A DNA stretch of 64,000 bases, from assembly GCF_006716235.1 (NCBI RefSeq), contig NZ_VFOR01000003.1:55028-119027 (forward strand), written 5' to 3'. Of the stretch, positions 54,535 to 63,606 are shown piece after piece. The position numbers and the translations under genes were made by a program. The notes under the pieces were generated by a model. The model made no database searches. It was not told the origin of the DNA and was given only the letters and a program-made list of their open reading frames with translations. Positions within the stretch are counted from its first letter, which is position 1, and each line of letters begins with the position of its first letter. The stretch comes from Propioniferax innocua (GTDB taxonomy: Bacteria; Actinomycetota; Actinomycetes; Propionibacteriales; Propionibacteriaceae).

Positions 54535-55455
54535 ATGACGAACCCCAAGACCCTGCGATGCCTCGCTGCCACTGTCATGACCCTGCTGTCCATTGCCGCC
54601 ACCGGATGCTCGACGGGTTCTGCTCCCACAGCCGACGAGCCGTTGGTCCTCCAGTTCGTGCCGACCCGTACTGACTCCGACATGCAGGCCGAGGCGCAGC
54701 CCTTGGCCACGCTCTTGGGGGACGAGCTCGGCCGAGAGGTGGAGGTGACCATTGCCACGGACTATTCGACGATTGTCGAAGCGATGGCCGCCGAACAGGT
54801 AGACATCGGCATCATGCCTCCGGCGACCTATGTGCTCGCTCATGAGCAGGGCGCGGCCGAGGCGCTGCTTCAAGCTCAGATACCTGCCATGGACCCCGAG
54901 ACAGCCCAGCCCACGGATGAATTGGTTGATGGCTTTCGAGGCGAGATTCTCGTCGGAGCCGACAGTGGAATAACGGATCTGGAGGACCTGAGGGGACGCA
55001 CCATCGCCGCCCAGAACGCGGCCAGCGCGAGTGGCTACATCTTTCCCGCGGTTGAGCTGGGCGAGGCCGGGTTGGATATCCACGACGATCTGACCCTCAC
55101 GACCGTTTCTGGAATCGACTCGGCGATCATGGCGGTTCTGGATGGAGACGTCGACGCCGCGTTCGCGTTCGAGGGCGGCCGGGTCCTGTTGAGCAAGGAC
55201 ATCGAGGACATCACTGATAAGGTGAAGGTTCTCTATCTCACCGACGAACGTATTCCCAACGATGCCATTGCCGTGCATCCTGCTGTCGACGACGGCCTGA
55301 AGGAGTCGATTCGCGAGGCTTTCTTCGCCATCGCCGATGATCCGGAGGGGCACGAGATCATTTCGAGCCTCTATTCGCACGAAGGCTATGTGGAGGCCGA
55401 TCAGGAGGCTTACGACATCGTCCGTGATTACACCGAACGCGCCAGCGATCTCTGA
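54535..55455 (+). CDS. phnD: PhnD-type phosphate/phosphite/phosphonate-binding lipoprotein
   Basis: This 306-residue ABC substrate-binding protein has a lipobox (IAATGC, cysteine near residue 25). The PhnD fold is marked by FVPTRTDSDMQAEAQPL, VDIGIMPPATYVLAHEQG, AQNAASASGYIFPAVEL and GDVDAAFAFEGG. The SASGY segment corresponds to the phosphonate-binding loop. It presents the ligand outside the membrane to the PhnCE transporter. ATG at 54535 has CAAGGAGA upstream. The ligand could be a phosphonate, phosphite or phosphate ester. Confidence 0.88.
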   Translation: MTNPKTLRCLAATVMTLLSIAATGCSTGSAPTADEPLVLQFVPTRTDSDMQAEAQPLATLLGDELGREVEVTIATDYSTIVEAMAAEQVDIGIMPPATYVLAHEQGAAEALLQAQIPAMDPETAQPTDELVDGFRGEILVGADSGITDLEDLRGRTIAAQNAASASGYIFPAVELGEAGLDIHDDLTLTTVSGIDSAIMAVLDGDVDAAFAFEGGRVLLSKDIEDITDKVKVLYLTDERIPNDAIAVHPAVDDGLKESIREAFFAIADDPEGHEIISSLYSHEGYVEADQEAYDIVRDYTERASDL

Positions 55456-55536
55456 GTGACGTTGGTGACGCCTGCCGTGATCCGGGCGGGATCTCTTCGT
55501 CCGGACCACGGTGTCGCTCATGGCAGGAAGGAAGCC

Positions 55537-56382
55537 GTGATGATCGCCTTCAAGGAAGTCAACAAGATCTATCCCAACGGTGTCCGTGGTCTTCGCGATG
55601 TCGATTTCGAAATGCGTCGTGGTGAGTTCGTGGCTCTCATCGGCCTGTCGGGAGCAGGAAAGTCCACTCTGTTGCGCACCGTGAATGGGATCACCGAACC
55701 CACGAGTGGCGAAGTCGAGGTGGACGGGCGAGTGGTTGGAGGGTCGCGGGAGGACCTGCGGCGTTTGCGGGGTCGGATCGGCATGATCTTCCAAGGTTTT
55801 AACCTGGTCGGGCCCAGCACTGTGCAGCATAATGTGATCGTGGGGCGACTCTCCCACAAGCACCCGGTGCTGGGCACGCTGGGTCTATTCAACCGCCGTG
55901 ACTACCAACTGGTCGAGCGCGCTTTGGACCGGGTCGGACTGGCCAACAAGCTGCACCAGCGTGCCGACCAGCTTTCGGGTGGTCAGCAGCAGCGTGTCGC
56001 GATTGCTCGGGCCCTCGTCCAAGAGCCGTCGGTGCTGCTGGCCGATGAGCCCGTCGCTTCGCTTGATCCCGTCAGCACGGATCGTGTGATGTCTGATCTG
56101 CGGCGAGTTCGCGATGAACTCGAGCTGACGGTTCTGGTGAGTCTGCATTCTGTGCCGTTGGCGCGCCGGTGGGCCACGAGGATCATTGGGATGCGAGACG
56201 GCATGGTCGTCTTCGACGGTACACCTCAGGAGGCGACCGACACGCGACTCGGGGAGATCTATGGAGACGCCTATCGGGCCATGAACGAGGCTCAGCAGCT
56301 ACCGGAATCCCGGGGCTCGGATGGCAAGGGCCCAGCAGAAGGGGGCGAGGACTGCGATGTTGAGGAGTGCCGGACGCCATGA
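55537..56382 (+). CDS. phnC: Phosphonate-type ABC transporter ATP-binding protein
   Basis: This ATPase of about 281 residues has Walker A GLSGAGKSTLLR, Q-loop GMIFQGFNLVG, signature LSGGQQQRVAIARAL, Walker B VLLADEPVASLDP and H-loop SLHSVPLA, all in PhnC style. GTG at 55537 (or ATG at 55540) has GGAAGGAAG upstream; the frame back to 55456 lacks one. It overlaps the first phnE by 4 bp. Confidence 0.92.
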   Translation: MMIAFKEVNKIYPNGVRGLRDVDFEMRRGEFVALIGLSGAGKSTLLRTVNGITEPTSGEVEVDGRVVGGSREDLRRLRGRIGMIFQGFNLVGPSTVQHNVIVGRLSHKHPVLGTLGLFNRRDYQLVERALDRVGLANKLHQRADQLSGGQQQRVAIARALVQEPSVLLADEPVASLDPVSTDRVMSDLRRVRDELELTVLVSLHSVPLARRWATRIIGMRDGMVVFDGTPQEATDTRLGEIYGDAYRAMNEAQQLPESRGSDGKGPAEGGEDCDVEECRTP

Positions 56383-57158
56383 GTATCCGGCAGACCATCC
56401 ACCGGAATCTACCGCTGCATATCGCCGTGGTGGCCATCATCGGAGCCCTTTTCTGGTTGTCTTCAGCGATGATCGGAGCCGATTTCGCGCGTCTGATCGC
56501 CAATGTTGGGCGAGCCGGTGGCCTCGTGTCCCGAATGTTGTCGCCGAACTGGGACTACCTCTTGGCCGTACTGCCTGCGTTGGCTGAAACCGTGCAGATG
56601 GCGTTGGCCGGGACGACGATCGGCGCCGCGATGGCATTGCCTGTGAGTTTCCTCGCCACCAAGACCATCACCGGCAACCATGGTGTGACAATTGTGGTTC
56701 GAAGTCTGCTGAATCTCATTCGAACCATTCCGGAAGTCTTGGCTGCTGCCCTGCTTGTGGCTCTGGTGGGTATCGGGGCGTTCACCGGCATGCTGGCCAT
56801 CGTCGTCTTCACTTTCGGATTCATCAGCAAGTTGTTCTACGAATCCATCGAGAGCATCGATGAGGGAACGCTCGAAGCCATGGCTGCGGTGGGGGCCACC
56901 CGCGCACAGGTGGCTGTCCACGCCGTCATTCCGTCGCTGTTGCCGAACATCGTCAGCTACACGTTGTATGTGTTGGAGATCAATGTGCGGTCGTCGATCG
57001 TGCTGGGCATGGTCGGGGCCGGCGGGGTGGGCGTTCCACTTCAGTCGGCCATGGCGCTGGCTCGGTATGACCGTGTCGTTGTCATCGTTCTCGCGGTGTT
57101 CGTGGTCGTCCTGATCATCGACGCACTGAGCGCATGGGCGAGGAGGCGGCTGCTGTGA
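56379..57158 (+). CDS. phnE: Phosphonate-type ABC permease, subunit 1
   Basis: This 259-residue permease has about six membrane helices and the EAA loop in EGTLEAMAAVGATRAQVAVH, followed by AVIPSLLPNIVSYTLY. The VGAGGVGVPLQSAMA segment near the end is typical of PhnE. ATG at 56379 overlaps the phnC stop. GAGGAG lies 12-13 nt upstream, a slightly long spacing. Confidence 0.9.
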   Translation: MSIRQTIHRNLPLHIAVVAIIGALFWLSSAMIGADFARLIANVGRAGGLVSRMLSPNWDYLLAVLPALAETVQMALAGTTIGAAMALPVSFLATKTITGNHGVTIVVRSLLNLIRTIPEVLAAALLVALVGIGAFTGMLAIVVFTFGFISKLFYESIESIDEGTLEAMAAVGATRAQVAVHAVIPSLLPNIVSYTLYVLEINVRSSIVLGMVGAGGVGVPLQSAMALARYDRVVVIVLAVFVVVLIIDALSAWARRRLL

Positions 57159-57928
57159 GAAGGGCTCGACGTTTTCATCATTGGGCCATGGCGATGGTGG
57201 TCGTGGGGCTCCTTGCTTGGGCTTTCAGCGGAGTAGGGCGTGGTGGCTTGGGCGACTCTTGGCGTCAGGTACTGGCCTCGATCGCCCACGGTTTTGCCCA
57301 CCCCGATCTGGAGTTCGTCTATCGAGGAACAGGGGAAGATCTCCTCGGGGCATTGGCTCTCACGATCGCGATCGCGTTCGTTGGTACGGTTTTGGCGGCC
57401 TTGGTGGCCGGGCCGTTGGCGTTCGTGGCGGCCCAGCGGTCCGGCGGACGCTTGGTGGCTTCGACAGTGATGACCGTCTTCACCGTGTTGCGCACATTTC
57501 CCGATCTCATTCTCGGCGTGATCTTCGTCGTCATCGTCGGCCCGGGGCCTTTCGCGGGTTCTCTGGCCATTGCCGCGGGTTCGATCGGAATGCTGGGACG
57601 GTTGTTCGCTGAAGAGGTCGAGCGTCTGACGCCCGGGCCAGATGACGGTCTGCGCGCGGTGGGGGCAACGGGCGTCCAAGTCTTGGTCCACTCGCAACTG
57701 CCACGTGTGATACCCGAGTTCCTTTCCCTGACACTCAATCGGCTCGAGATCTCCGTGCGATCCGCATCCATCCTAGGCATGGTAGGAGCCGGGGGGATCG
57801 GCGCCCCGATCCTGTTCGCGGTCAGCTCTCGCAGCTGGGATCGGGTGGCGATCTTGTTTTACGGGATGGTTGTGACGGTCTCGATGATCGATGCGGTTTC
57901 AGGAGCGCTGCGAAGGAGAATGCGGTGA
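57155..57928 (+). CDS. phnE: Phosphonate-type ABC permease, subunit 2
   Basis: This second PhnE-like permease (257 residues) has a comparable EAA region (GPDDGLRAVGATGVQVLVHS) and VGAGGIGAPILFAVSS. Two different PhnE subunits imply a heterodimeric channel, as in several PhnDCEE systems. GTG at 57155 overlaps the first phnE (GTGA) with GAGGAGG upstream. It overlaps the following phosphoesterase gene by 4 bp. Confidence 0.88.
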   Translation: MRRARRFHHWAMAMVVVGLLAWAFSGVGRGGLGDSWRQVLASIAHGFAHPDLEFVYRGTGEDLLGALALTIAIAFVGTVLAALVAGPLAFVAAQRSGGRLVASTVMTVFTVLRTFPDLILGVIFVVIVGPGPFAGSLAIAAGSIGMLGRLFAEEVERLTPGPDDGLRAVGATGVQVLVHSQLPRVIPEFLSLTLNRLEISVRSASILGMVGAGGIGAPILFAVSSRSWDRVAILFYGMVVTVSMIDAVSGALRRRMR

Positions 57929-59277
57929 GCATGGGGCCCGGGGAATGCGAAGCGGTGGTGTTCGCGACCAGCGACCTTCACGCCCATGTCTGGAGGGGGC
58001 AGACGCGGACCATGGGGATGGCTGGTGCCGCCACTCATATCGGTGAAGCTCGAAGTTCCATCGCTGCCTCGCTATGGGTTGACAACGGGGACACCTTGAC
58101 CGGGAGTCGTCTGGGCGCCCACCTGTCGGGTCGGGCCGAGCGTCATCCGCTGCTGCCTGCACTTGAGGCGCTGGGGCTGGACGTCGGTGTGCCGGGAAAC
58201 CATGATTTCGATCATGGTGCTGACCTGTTGAATCGTCGTGTGGACGCTCTGCGCACCGCCTGCTATGTGTGTTGCAACGTGGTGGACGCTGCTGGGTCTA
58301 CGCTCTTCGCGCCTTCGGCCGTCTTGGAGCGTGGTGGTGTCCGATTCGGTGTGATCGGTGCGGTGACCGGTCATCTGCAACGTCTGACTCGCTATTCATC
58401 GGTCGCGGGAGTGAGAGTGCTGGATCCGGTGGATACGGTCACATCCGAGGCGATCAGACTGCGTGATCTTGTGGACGTGTTGGTGTTGAGCTACCACGGC
58501 GGTTTGGAGGCAGATCCCGAATCCGGGCGCCCGTGGGAGTACGACACCGGCGAGAATCAGGGACAACGGTTGATGGCCTCGGTTTCCGGGCTCGACGGCG
58601 TGATCCTAGGCCATCAACACCGTACTGCGGCTGGTGTGGCGGCCGGGGCGTCAGGGCCCGTGGCCTACGTGCAGCCCGGTTATGGCGGGGAACGCGTCGG
58701 TACACTGCGCTTCGGTCTGCGCGATGGGCGAGTAGTGCACCGGGAGGGGCGGCTCAGCTCTCCAGAAGTCTGCGCCACCGCCACTCCATCACGGCAACGC
58801 GCGATGAGTCGGTTGACGACGGCGTGGGAGCGGAGCGAGAAATGGGCGGACCAGCCGAGTGCGGTTGATGGCGAACAGATGCATCGGCTGCTTCAGAAAC
58901 GTATGTCGGTTTCGGCCTCGGTGTTGTACCTGCCATCACGTGTGTTGTCGTGGCGGGACCTTGAGCGGGCATTCCCCGGTCCGCTCGGAACACAGGTGTA
59001 TCAGATGCCGGGGGAGGAGCTCATCGCCGTGCTGCGTGAGGCAGGGGCGGTGGCGTCTTCCGGTGGGGTTGTGACCGATGGGATTGGTCCTGAATGTTGG
59101 AGCGTGAGTATCCGTGGTGTTGACGTGGCTGTCCCACCCGCCCACGTGGAGTTCGTGGCGAACGTGCCACTTGATTGGGCTCTGCCGCAGGGGCGGGTGC
59201 AGCGAGCAGAACCTCACGACTGGCTGGATGACATTGCCAGCACGTTCGGTCGATTCCTCGACGCCGACTCAGGATGA
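57925..59277 (+). CDS. Cytoplasmic UshA-like metallophosphoesterase/5'-nucleotidase
   Basis: This 450-residue calcineurin-like phosphoesterase has the metal motifs ATSDLHAH, WVDNGDTLTGS, PGNHDFDHG, LSYHGGLE and LGHQHRTA. A C-terminal 5'-nucleotidase-type substrate domain follows (about 290-440). UshA and CpdB relatives are exported, but no signal peptide is visible here, so it should act in the cytoplasm. Coupled to the PhnDCEE genes by GTGA overlap, it probably hydrolyses the imported phosphate ester (nucleotide, cyclic nucleotide or similar). No C-P lyase genes accompany the operon. Confidence 0.85.
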   Translation: MSMGPGECEAVVFATSDLHAHVWRGQTRTMGMAGAATHIGEARSSIAASLWVDNGDTLTGSRLGAHLSGRAERHPLLPALEALGLDVGVPGNHDFDHGADLLNRRVDALRTACYVCCNVVDAAGSTLFAPSAVLERGGVRFGVIGAVTGHLQRLTRYSSVAGVRVLDPVDTVTSEAIRLRDLVDVLVLSYHGGLEADPESGRPWEYDTGENQGQRLMASVSGLDGVILGHQHRTAAGVAAGASGPVAYVQPGYGGERVGTLRFGLRDGRVVHREGRLSSPEVCATATPSRQRAMSRLTTAWERSEKWADQPSAVDGEQMHRLLQKRMSVSASVLYLPSRVLSWRDLERAFPGPLGTQVYQMPGEELIAVLREAGAVASSGGVVTDGIGPECWSVSIRGVDVAVPPAHVEFVANVPLDWALPQGRVQRAEPHDWLDDIASTFGRFLDADSG

Positions 59278-59332
59278 CATGCACGCTAACCTGAGGCGAT
59301 TTCAGGCTGGCGCATGACAAGGGGAGGGGCAG

Positions 59333-60232
59333 ATGGCCATGATCACCGATGACGCAACACCCGCAACACGGGTTTCTGCGCTGCGCAACGGGCTCGGCCC
59401 AACGGAGTTACGTGTTGCCGAAGCGATACAGGCCGAACCCGAACGCGCAGTGGAGTCCACGGCTCAGGAATTGGCCGATTCCTTGGGAGTCGCCCGCTCA
59501 TCGGTGATCCGCACCTGCCAGAAGCTCGGCTATCGTGGCTGGCCGCAGTTGCGTGTGGCACTGGCGCGGCAGTTGGCTTTGTCTATCCCCTCGAACGATG
59601 GCCCAGTGGGCAGCGACTTGCAACGTCTGCGTTCCGAAGTGGAACGCTTCGCTGCGTTGCTGCCCGAGAGTCTGGGGCTGCTTCAGGAATCAGGGTTCGA
59701 CCGGGCGGTGAGCCGGATAACCTCAGCGGCTCGCGTCCTTTGCGTGGCGAATGGGCTCTCAGCCCCGCTGGCGCAAGATTTCGCGATGCGTCTGACGGCC
59801 GGTGGCCGTCCGGCCGAGATGGTCCATGACGCCATGGCTCAGCAGATCACCGCCAGTCAGCTCTCCGGTGATGACGTGCTGGTGGCGGTGAGCGGCTCGG
59901 GTTCCAACGAATTGACTTTGCGCACGGTTGATGCAGCGCGCCGGGCGGGTGTGTGGGTGGTGGCAGTGACGTCCTTCGCCACTTCGCCACTGGTTGATCT
60001 GGCCGATGACGCGCTGACCATCGCTTCCGCTCACGATTCGTTCCGCGATGAGCTCGAGCACGCGTCTCGCATCTCGCATGCGGTTTTTCTCCACGCGTTG
60101 GTGGGGATCATCGTTTCTCGTCGTGGTCCCGGCGGGAAGGCGGCCAGATCTGATGTGTTGAGGGTCGTGGCCGCCAACCTCAGTGATGAGCAATCCTTCG
60201 TTCCTACGCAAGATGAGGGCGAATCTCGCTGA
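59333..60232 (+). CDS. MurR/RpiR-family transcriptional regulator
   Basis: This 299-residue regulator has the N-terminal RpiR helix-turn-helix (STAQELADSLGVARSSVIRT with CQKLGYRGWPQLR, about 42-80). The C-terminal SIS phosphosugar-binding domain (about 125-260) has LVAVSGSGSNELTLRTVDA and VVAVTSFATSPLVDLAD. RpiR proteins respond to phosphorylated sugars. At the end of the uptake operon it is the likely local regulator. ATG has AAGGGGAGGGG upstream. A TAACCT hexamer at 59287-59292 may give it a separate promoter. Confidence 0.9.
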   Translation: MAMITDDATPATRVSALRNGLGPTELRVAEAIQAEPERAVESTAQELADSLGVARSSVIRTCQKLGYRGWPQLRVALARQLALSIPSNDGPVGSDLQRLRSEVERFAALLPESLGLLQESGFDRAVSRITSAARVLCVANGLSAPLAQDFAMRLTAGGRPAEMVHDAMAQQITASQLSGDDVLVAVSGSGSNELTLRTVDAARRAGVWVVAVTSFATSPLVDLADDALTIASAHDSFRDELEHASRISHAVFLHALVGIIVSRRGPGGKAARSDVLRVVAANLSDEQSFVPTQDEGESR

Positions 60233-60249
60233 GTGTCGGCAGTATCAAG

Positions 60250-60279
60250 TGGACTCATGGTGGAGGATCGGGCTATAGT
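60250..60279 (+). promoter_or_regulatory. rpmB promoter (-35 TGGACT, -10 TATAGT)
   Basis: TGGACT (60250-60255) and TATAGT (60274-60279) are separated by 18 bp. This is the most consensus-like sigma-70 promoter seen in the window, and gives a leader of about 65 nt before rpmB. Confidence 0.65.
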
Positions 60280-60351
60280 GGCGCGGTTGCCGAACTGGTC
60301 CTGCGGACCTTTTCGGTGAATCCTGATCATTCCGCCCTAAGGAGAGTTCCA

Positions 60352-60537
60352 ATGGCAGCAGTGTGCGACGTGTGCGCCAAGGGACCCGGCTTCGGCCACA
60401 ACAAGCCGTGGTCGAAGAAGAAGACCAACCGCCGCTGGAACCCCAATATCCAGCGTGTGCGTGCCACCATCAGCGGTACGTCCAAGCGTATGAACGTGTG
60501 CACCGGCTGCCTCAAGGCCGGCCGCGTCTCACGCTGA
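60352..60537 (+). CDS. rpmB: 50S ribosomal protein L28, zinc-ribbon (four-cysteine) form
   Basis: This 61-residue L28 begins AAVCDVCAKGPGFGHNKPWS and ends NVCTGCLKAGRVSR. The two CxxC pairs make it the zinc-binding C-plus paralogue type. Actinobacteria often carry a zinc-free second copy controlled by Zur; none is in this window. ATG at 60352 has TAAGGAGAG upstream. Confidence 0.97.
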   Translation: MAAVCDVCAKGPGFGHNKPWSKKKTNRRWNPNIQRVRATISGTSKRMNVCTGCLKAGRVSR

Positions 60538-60559
60538 GGTCATCCCTGGCAAGACTTTT

Positions 60560-60592
60560 CGAACGGACCCACCGAAACGGTGGGTCCGTTCG
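60560..60592 (+). terminator. Intrinsic terminator after rpmB
   Basis: A perfect 14-bp stem (CGAACGGACCCACC and its complement) with loop GAAAC lies 23 nt after the rpmB stop, before recG. Its T-tail is weak. Confidence 0.75.
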
Positions 60593-60606
60593 TGTGTTCC
60601 CACCCC

Positions 60607-60612
60607 TAAGGT
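60607..60612 (+). promoter_or_regulatory. -10 element of leaderless recG
   Basis: TAAGGT ends 6 nt before the recG ATG at 60619. The intervening GAGGTC is too close to act as a good ribosome site for this ATG, although it could serve the ATG at 60622. Confidence 0.5.
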
Positions 60613-60618
60613 GAGGTC

Positions 60619-62967
60619 ATGATGAGCTGGCGGACGCAGGCCTGGAAGACGTTGTCGCAGCGTGTGGCCGGCACGGTTGGGGGATCCACGGCGGCGGCGC
60701 TGAAGTCGTTGGGGATCGTGAGCATCGATGACCTGTTGCGGCACGTGCCCAGGCGCTACATGCGCAGCACGGACAACTCATCGTTGTCGGATCTGCAGCC
60801 CGGGGACGAGGTTTCACTGCTTCTGCGAGTGGTGCGCAGTGAAGCGCACCCCACGCGTCGGGCAAGAATGTGGCGGCTGTCGGGGACGCTCACTGACGGG
60901 CACGACACGATCGACATCACCTTTTTCGGCCGTCAGCACTATGTGGAGCACTGGCACGGCCAACTCAAGCCGGGCGTCCAAGGGCTGTTCGCAGGCAAGG
61001 TCGGCGTCTACCGGGACCGGTTCCAGATCACCCATCCCGACTACATCACGTTCGATGAACAGGGCCGCGTCAACGGCGGGGCGAAACGGAACGTGGAGAA
61101 GCTTGAATGGCTGCTGTTCACCAGCGGACTCCTCGGGATCTACCCGGCGACCGCGAAACTTCCCACTTGGCGGATCGCCGAGTGCATCAGCAGCCTCGGG
61201 CTTCCCCTGGTGGAGGATCTCCCCGAACCGTTGCCCGCGGAGGTATTGGCCTCGGTGGATGTGGTGGAGCTGGCGGAGGCCGAATCCGACCCCGGCGGCT
61301 TCTGTCATCGCTATCGCATCGATCCACAGGTGTTCGCTGGACGGGGGCTGCCCACCTTGGCTGAGGCCTTTGCGTGGGTGCACCGGCCCCCGGATCTGGA
61401 GTCGGCCTTCCTGGGGCGGCAGCGACTCGTGTTCGATGAGGCCTTCGCCGTGCAGGCGACGATGGCCCACCGGCGCGTCCTCGCGCAGCGGCAACCGGCA
61501 CAGCCGCGTCCGCGCAGGGACGCCGGGATCGCCGCGGCCTTCGACCGATCGTTGCCCTTCGAACTCACCGAGGGGCAGCACCGTGTCGGTGAACAGATAG
61601 CCGAAGCCATGACGAAGGAGCACCCGATGCAGCTCCTGCTCCAAGGGGAGGTTGGTTCGGGCAAAACGCTCGTGGCGCTGCGCGCGATGCTCGATGTCGT
61701 CGACAACGGTGGGCAGGCGGTGTTGATGGCTCCCACCGAGGTGTTGGCGGCCCAGCATGCTGCGACGATCCGAGAACAGCTCGGTGAACTGGCGCAGGGG
61801 GCCGGGTTGTTTGCAGATGACCAGCACACCGAGGTGGTGCTCCTGTCGGGTTCGCTGCCGGCGGCACAACGCAAGAAGGTGTTGCTGAAGGTTGCCTCGG
61901 GGGAGGCGGGTATCGTCATCGGCACTCATGCCCTGCTGGCCGATGAGGTCCAGTACGCCGATCTGGGACTGGTGGTGGTCGACGAGCAGCACCGGTTCGG
62001 TGTGGAGCAGCGTGCCCTGCTGGCGGACCGCGCGGAACGGCGGCCGCATCTACTGGTCATGACGGCGACGCCGATACCGCGCACCGTGGCGATGACCTCG
62101 TTCGGGGACCTGGACGTGGCCACACTTCGCGAGATTCCTGCGGGCCGTGCGGAGGTGAGTACCACCGTGGTCGATGAGATCGTCCATCCGCATTGGGTGG
62201 ACCGGGCCTGGCAACGTGTCGCGGAGGAGGCCGAGGCCGGGCGTCAGACGTTCATCGTGTGTTCCCAGATCGATGGTGAGGAACTTCCTCGCCCGATGCC
62301 GCGGGACCGGCACGCGTACGCGAAACATCTCGAGGACGGTGGGGACCCCCTGCCCCCACGGGGGGCCGAACCGCTGCATGCGTGGTTGAGTTCCGAGGGC
62401 GGCCCGCTCGCACATCTGAGAGTCGGATTGTTGCACGGGCGGATGAGTACCGAGGACAAGGACCGCACCATGGAGTCCTTCGCCGCCGGTGATCTCGATG
62501 TGTTGGTGGCCACCACGGTGATCGAGGTGGGCGTCAATGTGCCGAACGCCGCGGTGATGGTGGTCAGCGATGCCGACAGGTTCGGAATCTCACAGTTGCA
62601 TCAGCTGCGGGGGAGGATCGGACGAGGAAGTCTGCCGGGGACCTGTCTGCTTCTCACCACGATGGCACCGGATTCGAATGCCCGTGCACGTCTGGATGCG
62701 TTGAGCAGGACTCGCGATGGATTCCAACTCGCTGAGGTCGATCTTGCCCAGCGGCGTGAAGGAGATGTGCTGGGTGCAGACCAGTCAGGTTCCCGCTCGT
62801 CGTTGCGGCTGCTGCGGGTTCTCGAGCACGTCGAGCTCATCGAGCAGGCCGGTACGGCTGCGGAGAAGTGGGTCACACATGACCCCGACCTCGAGCATCC
62901 GGGGGTGGCCGACGCGGTGGATCGTCTCGCCGAACGTGCCGAGGCGGAGTTCCTCGAACGTGGATGA
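60619..62967 (+). CDS. recG: ATP-dependent DNA helicase RecG
   Basis: RecG remodels stalled replication forks and Holliday junctions. The 782-residue protein has the N-terminal wedge/OB domain (about 50-190) and helicase motif I LLQGEVGSGKTLVALRAM. Motif II is VVVDEQHRFGVEQR (DEQH), motif III is MTATPIPRT, and motifs V-VI are ATTVIEVGVNVPNA and QLHQLRGRIGRG. The length is normal. The order recG-rsmD-coaD is conserved in actinobacteria. Confidence 0.96.
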   Translation: MMSWRTQAWKTLSQRVAGTVGGSTAAALKSLGIVSIDDLLRHVPRRYMRSTDNSSLSDLQPGDEVSLLLRVVRSEAHPTRRARMWRLSGTLTDGHDTIDITFFGRQHYVEHWHGQLKPGVQGLFAGKVGVYRDRFQITHPDYITFDEQGRVNGGAKRNVEKLEWLLFTSGLLGIYPATAKLPTWRIAECISSLGLPLVEDLPEPLPAEVLASVDVVELAEAESDPGGFCHRYRIDPQVFAGRGLPTLAEAFAWVHRPPDLESAFLGRQRLVFDEAFAVQATMAHRRVLAQRQPAQPRPRRDAGIAAAFDRSLPFELTEGQHRVGEQIAEAMTKEHPMQLLLQGEVGSGKTLVALRAMLDVVDNGGQAVLMAPTEVLAAQHAATIREQLGELAQGAGLFADDQHTEVVLLSGSLPAAQRKKVLLKVASGEAGIVIGTHALLADEVQYADLGLVVVDEQHRFGVEQRALLADRAERRPHLLVMTATPIPRTVAMTSFGDLDVATLREIPAGRAEVSTTVVDEIVHPHWVDRAWQRVAEEAEAGRQTFIVCSQIDGEELPRPMPRDRHAYAKHLEDGGDPLPPRGAEPLHAWLSSEGGPLAHLRVGLLHGRMSTEDKDRTMESFAAGDLDVLVATTVIEVGVNVPNAAVMVVSDADRFGISQLHQLRGRIGRGSLPGTCLLLTTMAPDSNARARLDALSRTRDGFQLAEVDLAQRREGDVLGADQSGSRSSLRLLRVLEHVELIEQAGTAAEKWVTHDPDLEHPGVADAVDRLAERAEAEFLERG

Positions 62968-63006
62968 GCAGTGTCGGCGGTGACCTGATGGCTTCAGATG
63001 GCGCGT

Positions 63007-63012
63007 TACGAT
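63007..63012 (+). promoter_or_regulatory. -10 element of leaderless rsmD
   Basis: TACGAT ends 6 nt before the ATG at 63019, and no ribosome site is present. This supports ATG 63019 over the upstream in-frame start at 62998. Confidence 0.55.
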
Positions 63013-63018
63013 CGGGCA

Positions 63019-63606
63019 ATGCCACGCATCATTTCTGGAGCCGCCAGAGGCCGCCGGTTCTCGGCGCCACCGGGCGAGCGAACCCGTCCCACCTCCGATC
63101 GTGTGCGCGAGGCGGTGTTCAACGCGGTGGTCTCGTGGGCCGACACCATCGAGGTGGATCCTGCCACGGCATTGGACGGAATCGCGTGGTTGGATCTTTT
63201 CGCAGGAAGTGGGGCGATGTCTCTGGAAGCCGCGAGCAGGGGAGCAGATCCTGTGCTGGCGGTGGAGGCTGATCGCCGGACGGCTCGTCAGATCGAACGG
63301 ACGGCCAGGGACCTGGATCTCCTCGTTCAGATACAGGTGATGAAGGTGCAGACGCACCTCTCGGCGCCACCGGCCCAACGTTTCGACGTGGTGTGGGCCG
63401 ACCCGCCGTATCCGATGGAGACCTCCGAGCTCGATGACCTGGTGGCCCAGCTGTCGGGTGGGTGGCTGGCACGTACGGCTCTGGTGATGCTCGAACGAGA
63501 TCGTCGATCAGTGGGCCCCACCTGGCCGACGGGCTTCACCGAGTCGTGGGAGCGCCGGTACGGTGACACCATCATCCACTTCGCCCACTGGGAGGGAACC
63601 CCGTGA
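63019..63606 (+). CDS. rsmD: 16S rRNA (guanine966-N2)-methyltransferase RsmD
   Basis: This 195-residue enzyme methylates G966 of 16S rRNA. It begins PRIISGAARGRRFSAPPGER, has RPTSDRVREAVFN, the SAM motif WLDLFAGSGAMSLEAASRGA and the catalytic ADPPY motif in VVWADPPYPM. The start is set by the leaderless -10. The stop overlaps coaD by 4 bp. Confidence 0.95.
   Translation: MPRIISGAARGRRFSAPPGERTRPTSDRVREAVFNAVVSWADTIEVDPATALDGIAWLDLFAGSGAMSLEAASRGADPVLAVEADRRTARQIERTARDLDLLVQIQVMKVQTHLSAPPAQRFDVVWADPPYPMETSELDDLVAQLSGGWLARTALVMLERDRRSVGPTWPTGFTESWERRYGDTIIHFAHWEGTP

Noticed and set aside
54535..57928. A phosphonate catabolic (C-P lyase or phosphonatase) locus.
   Set aside because: Only the transporter is PhnCDE-like. 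No phnG-M genes or a recognisable phosphonatase are present, and the HAD protein lacks evidence for phosphonoacetaldehyde specificity.
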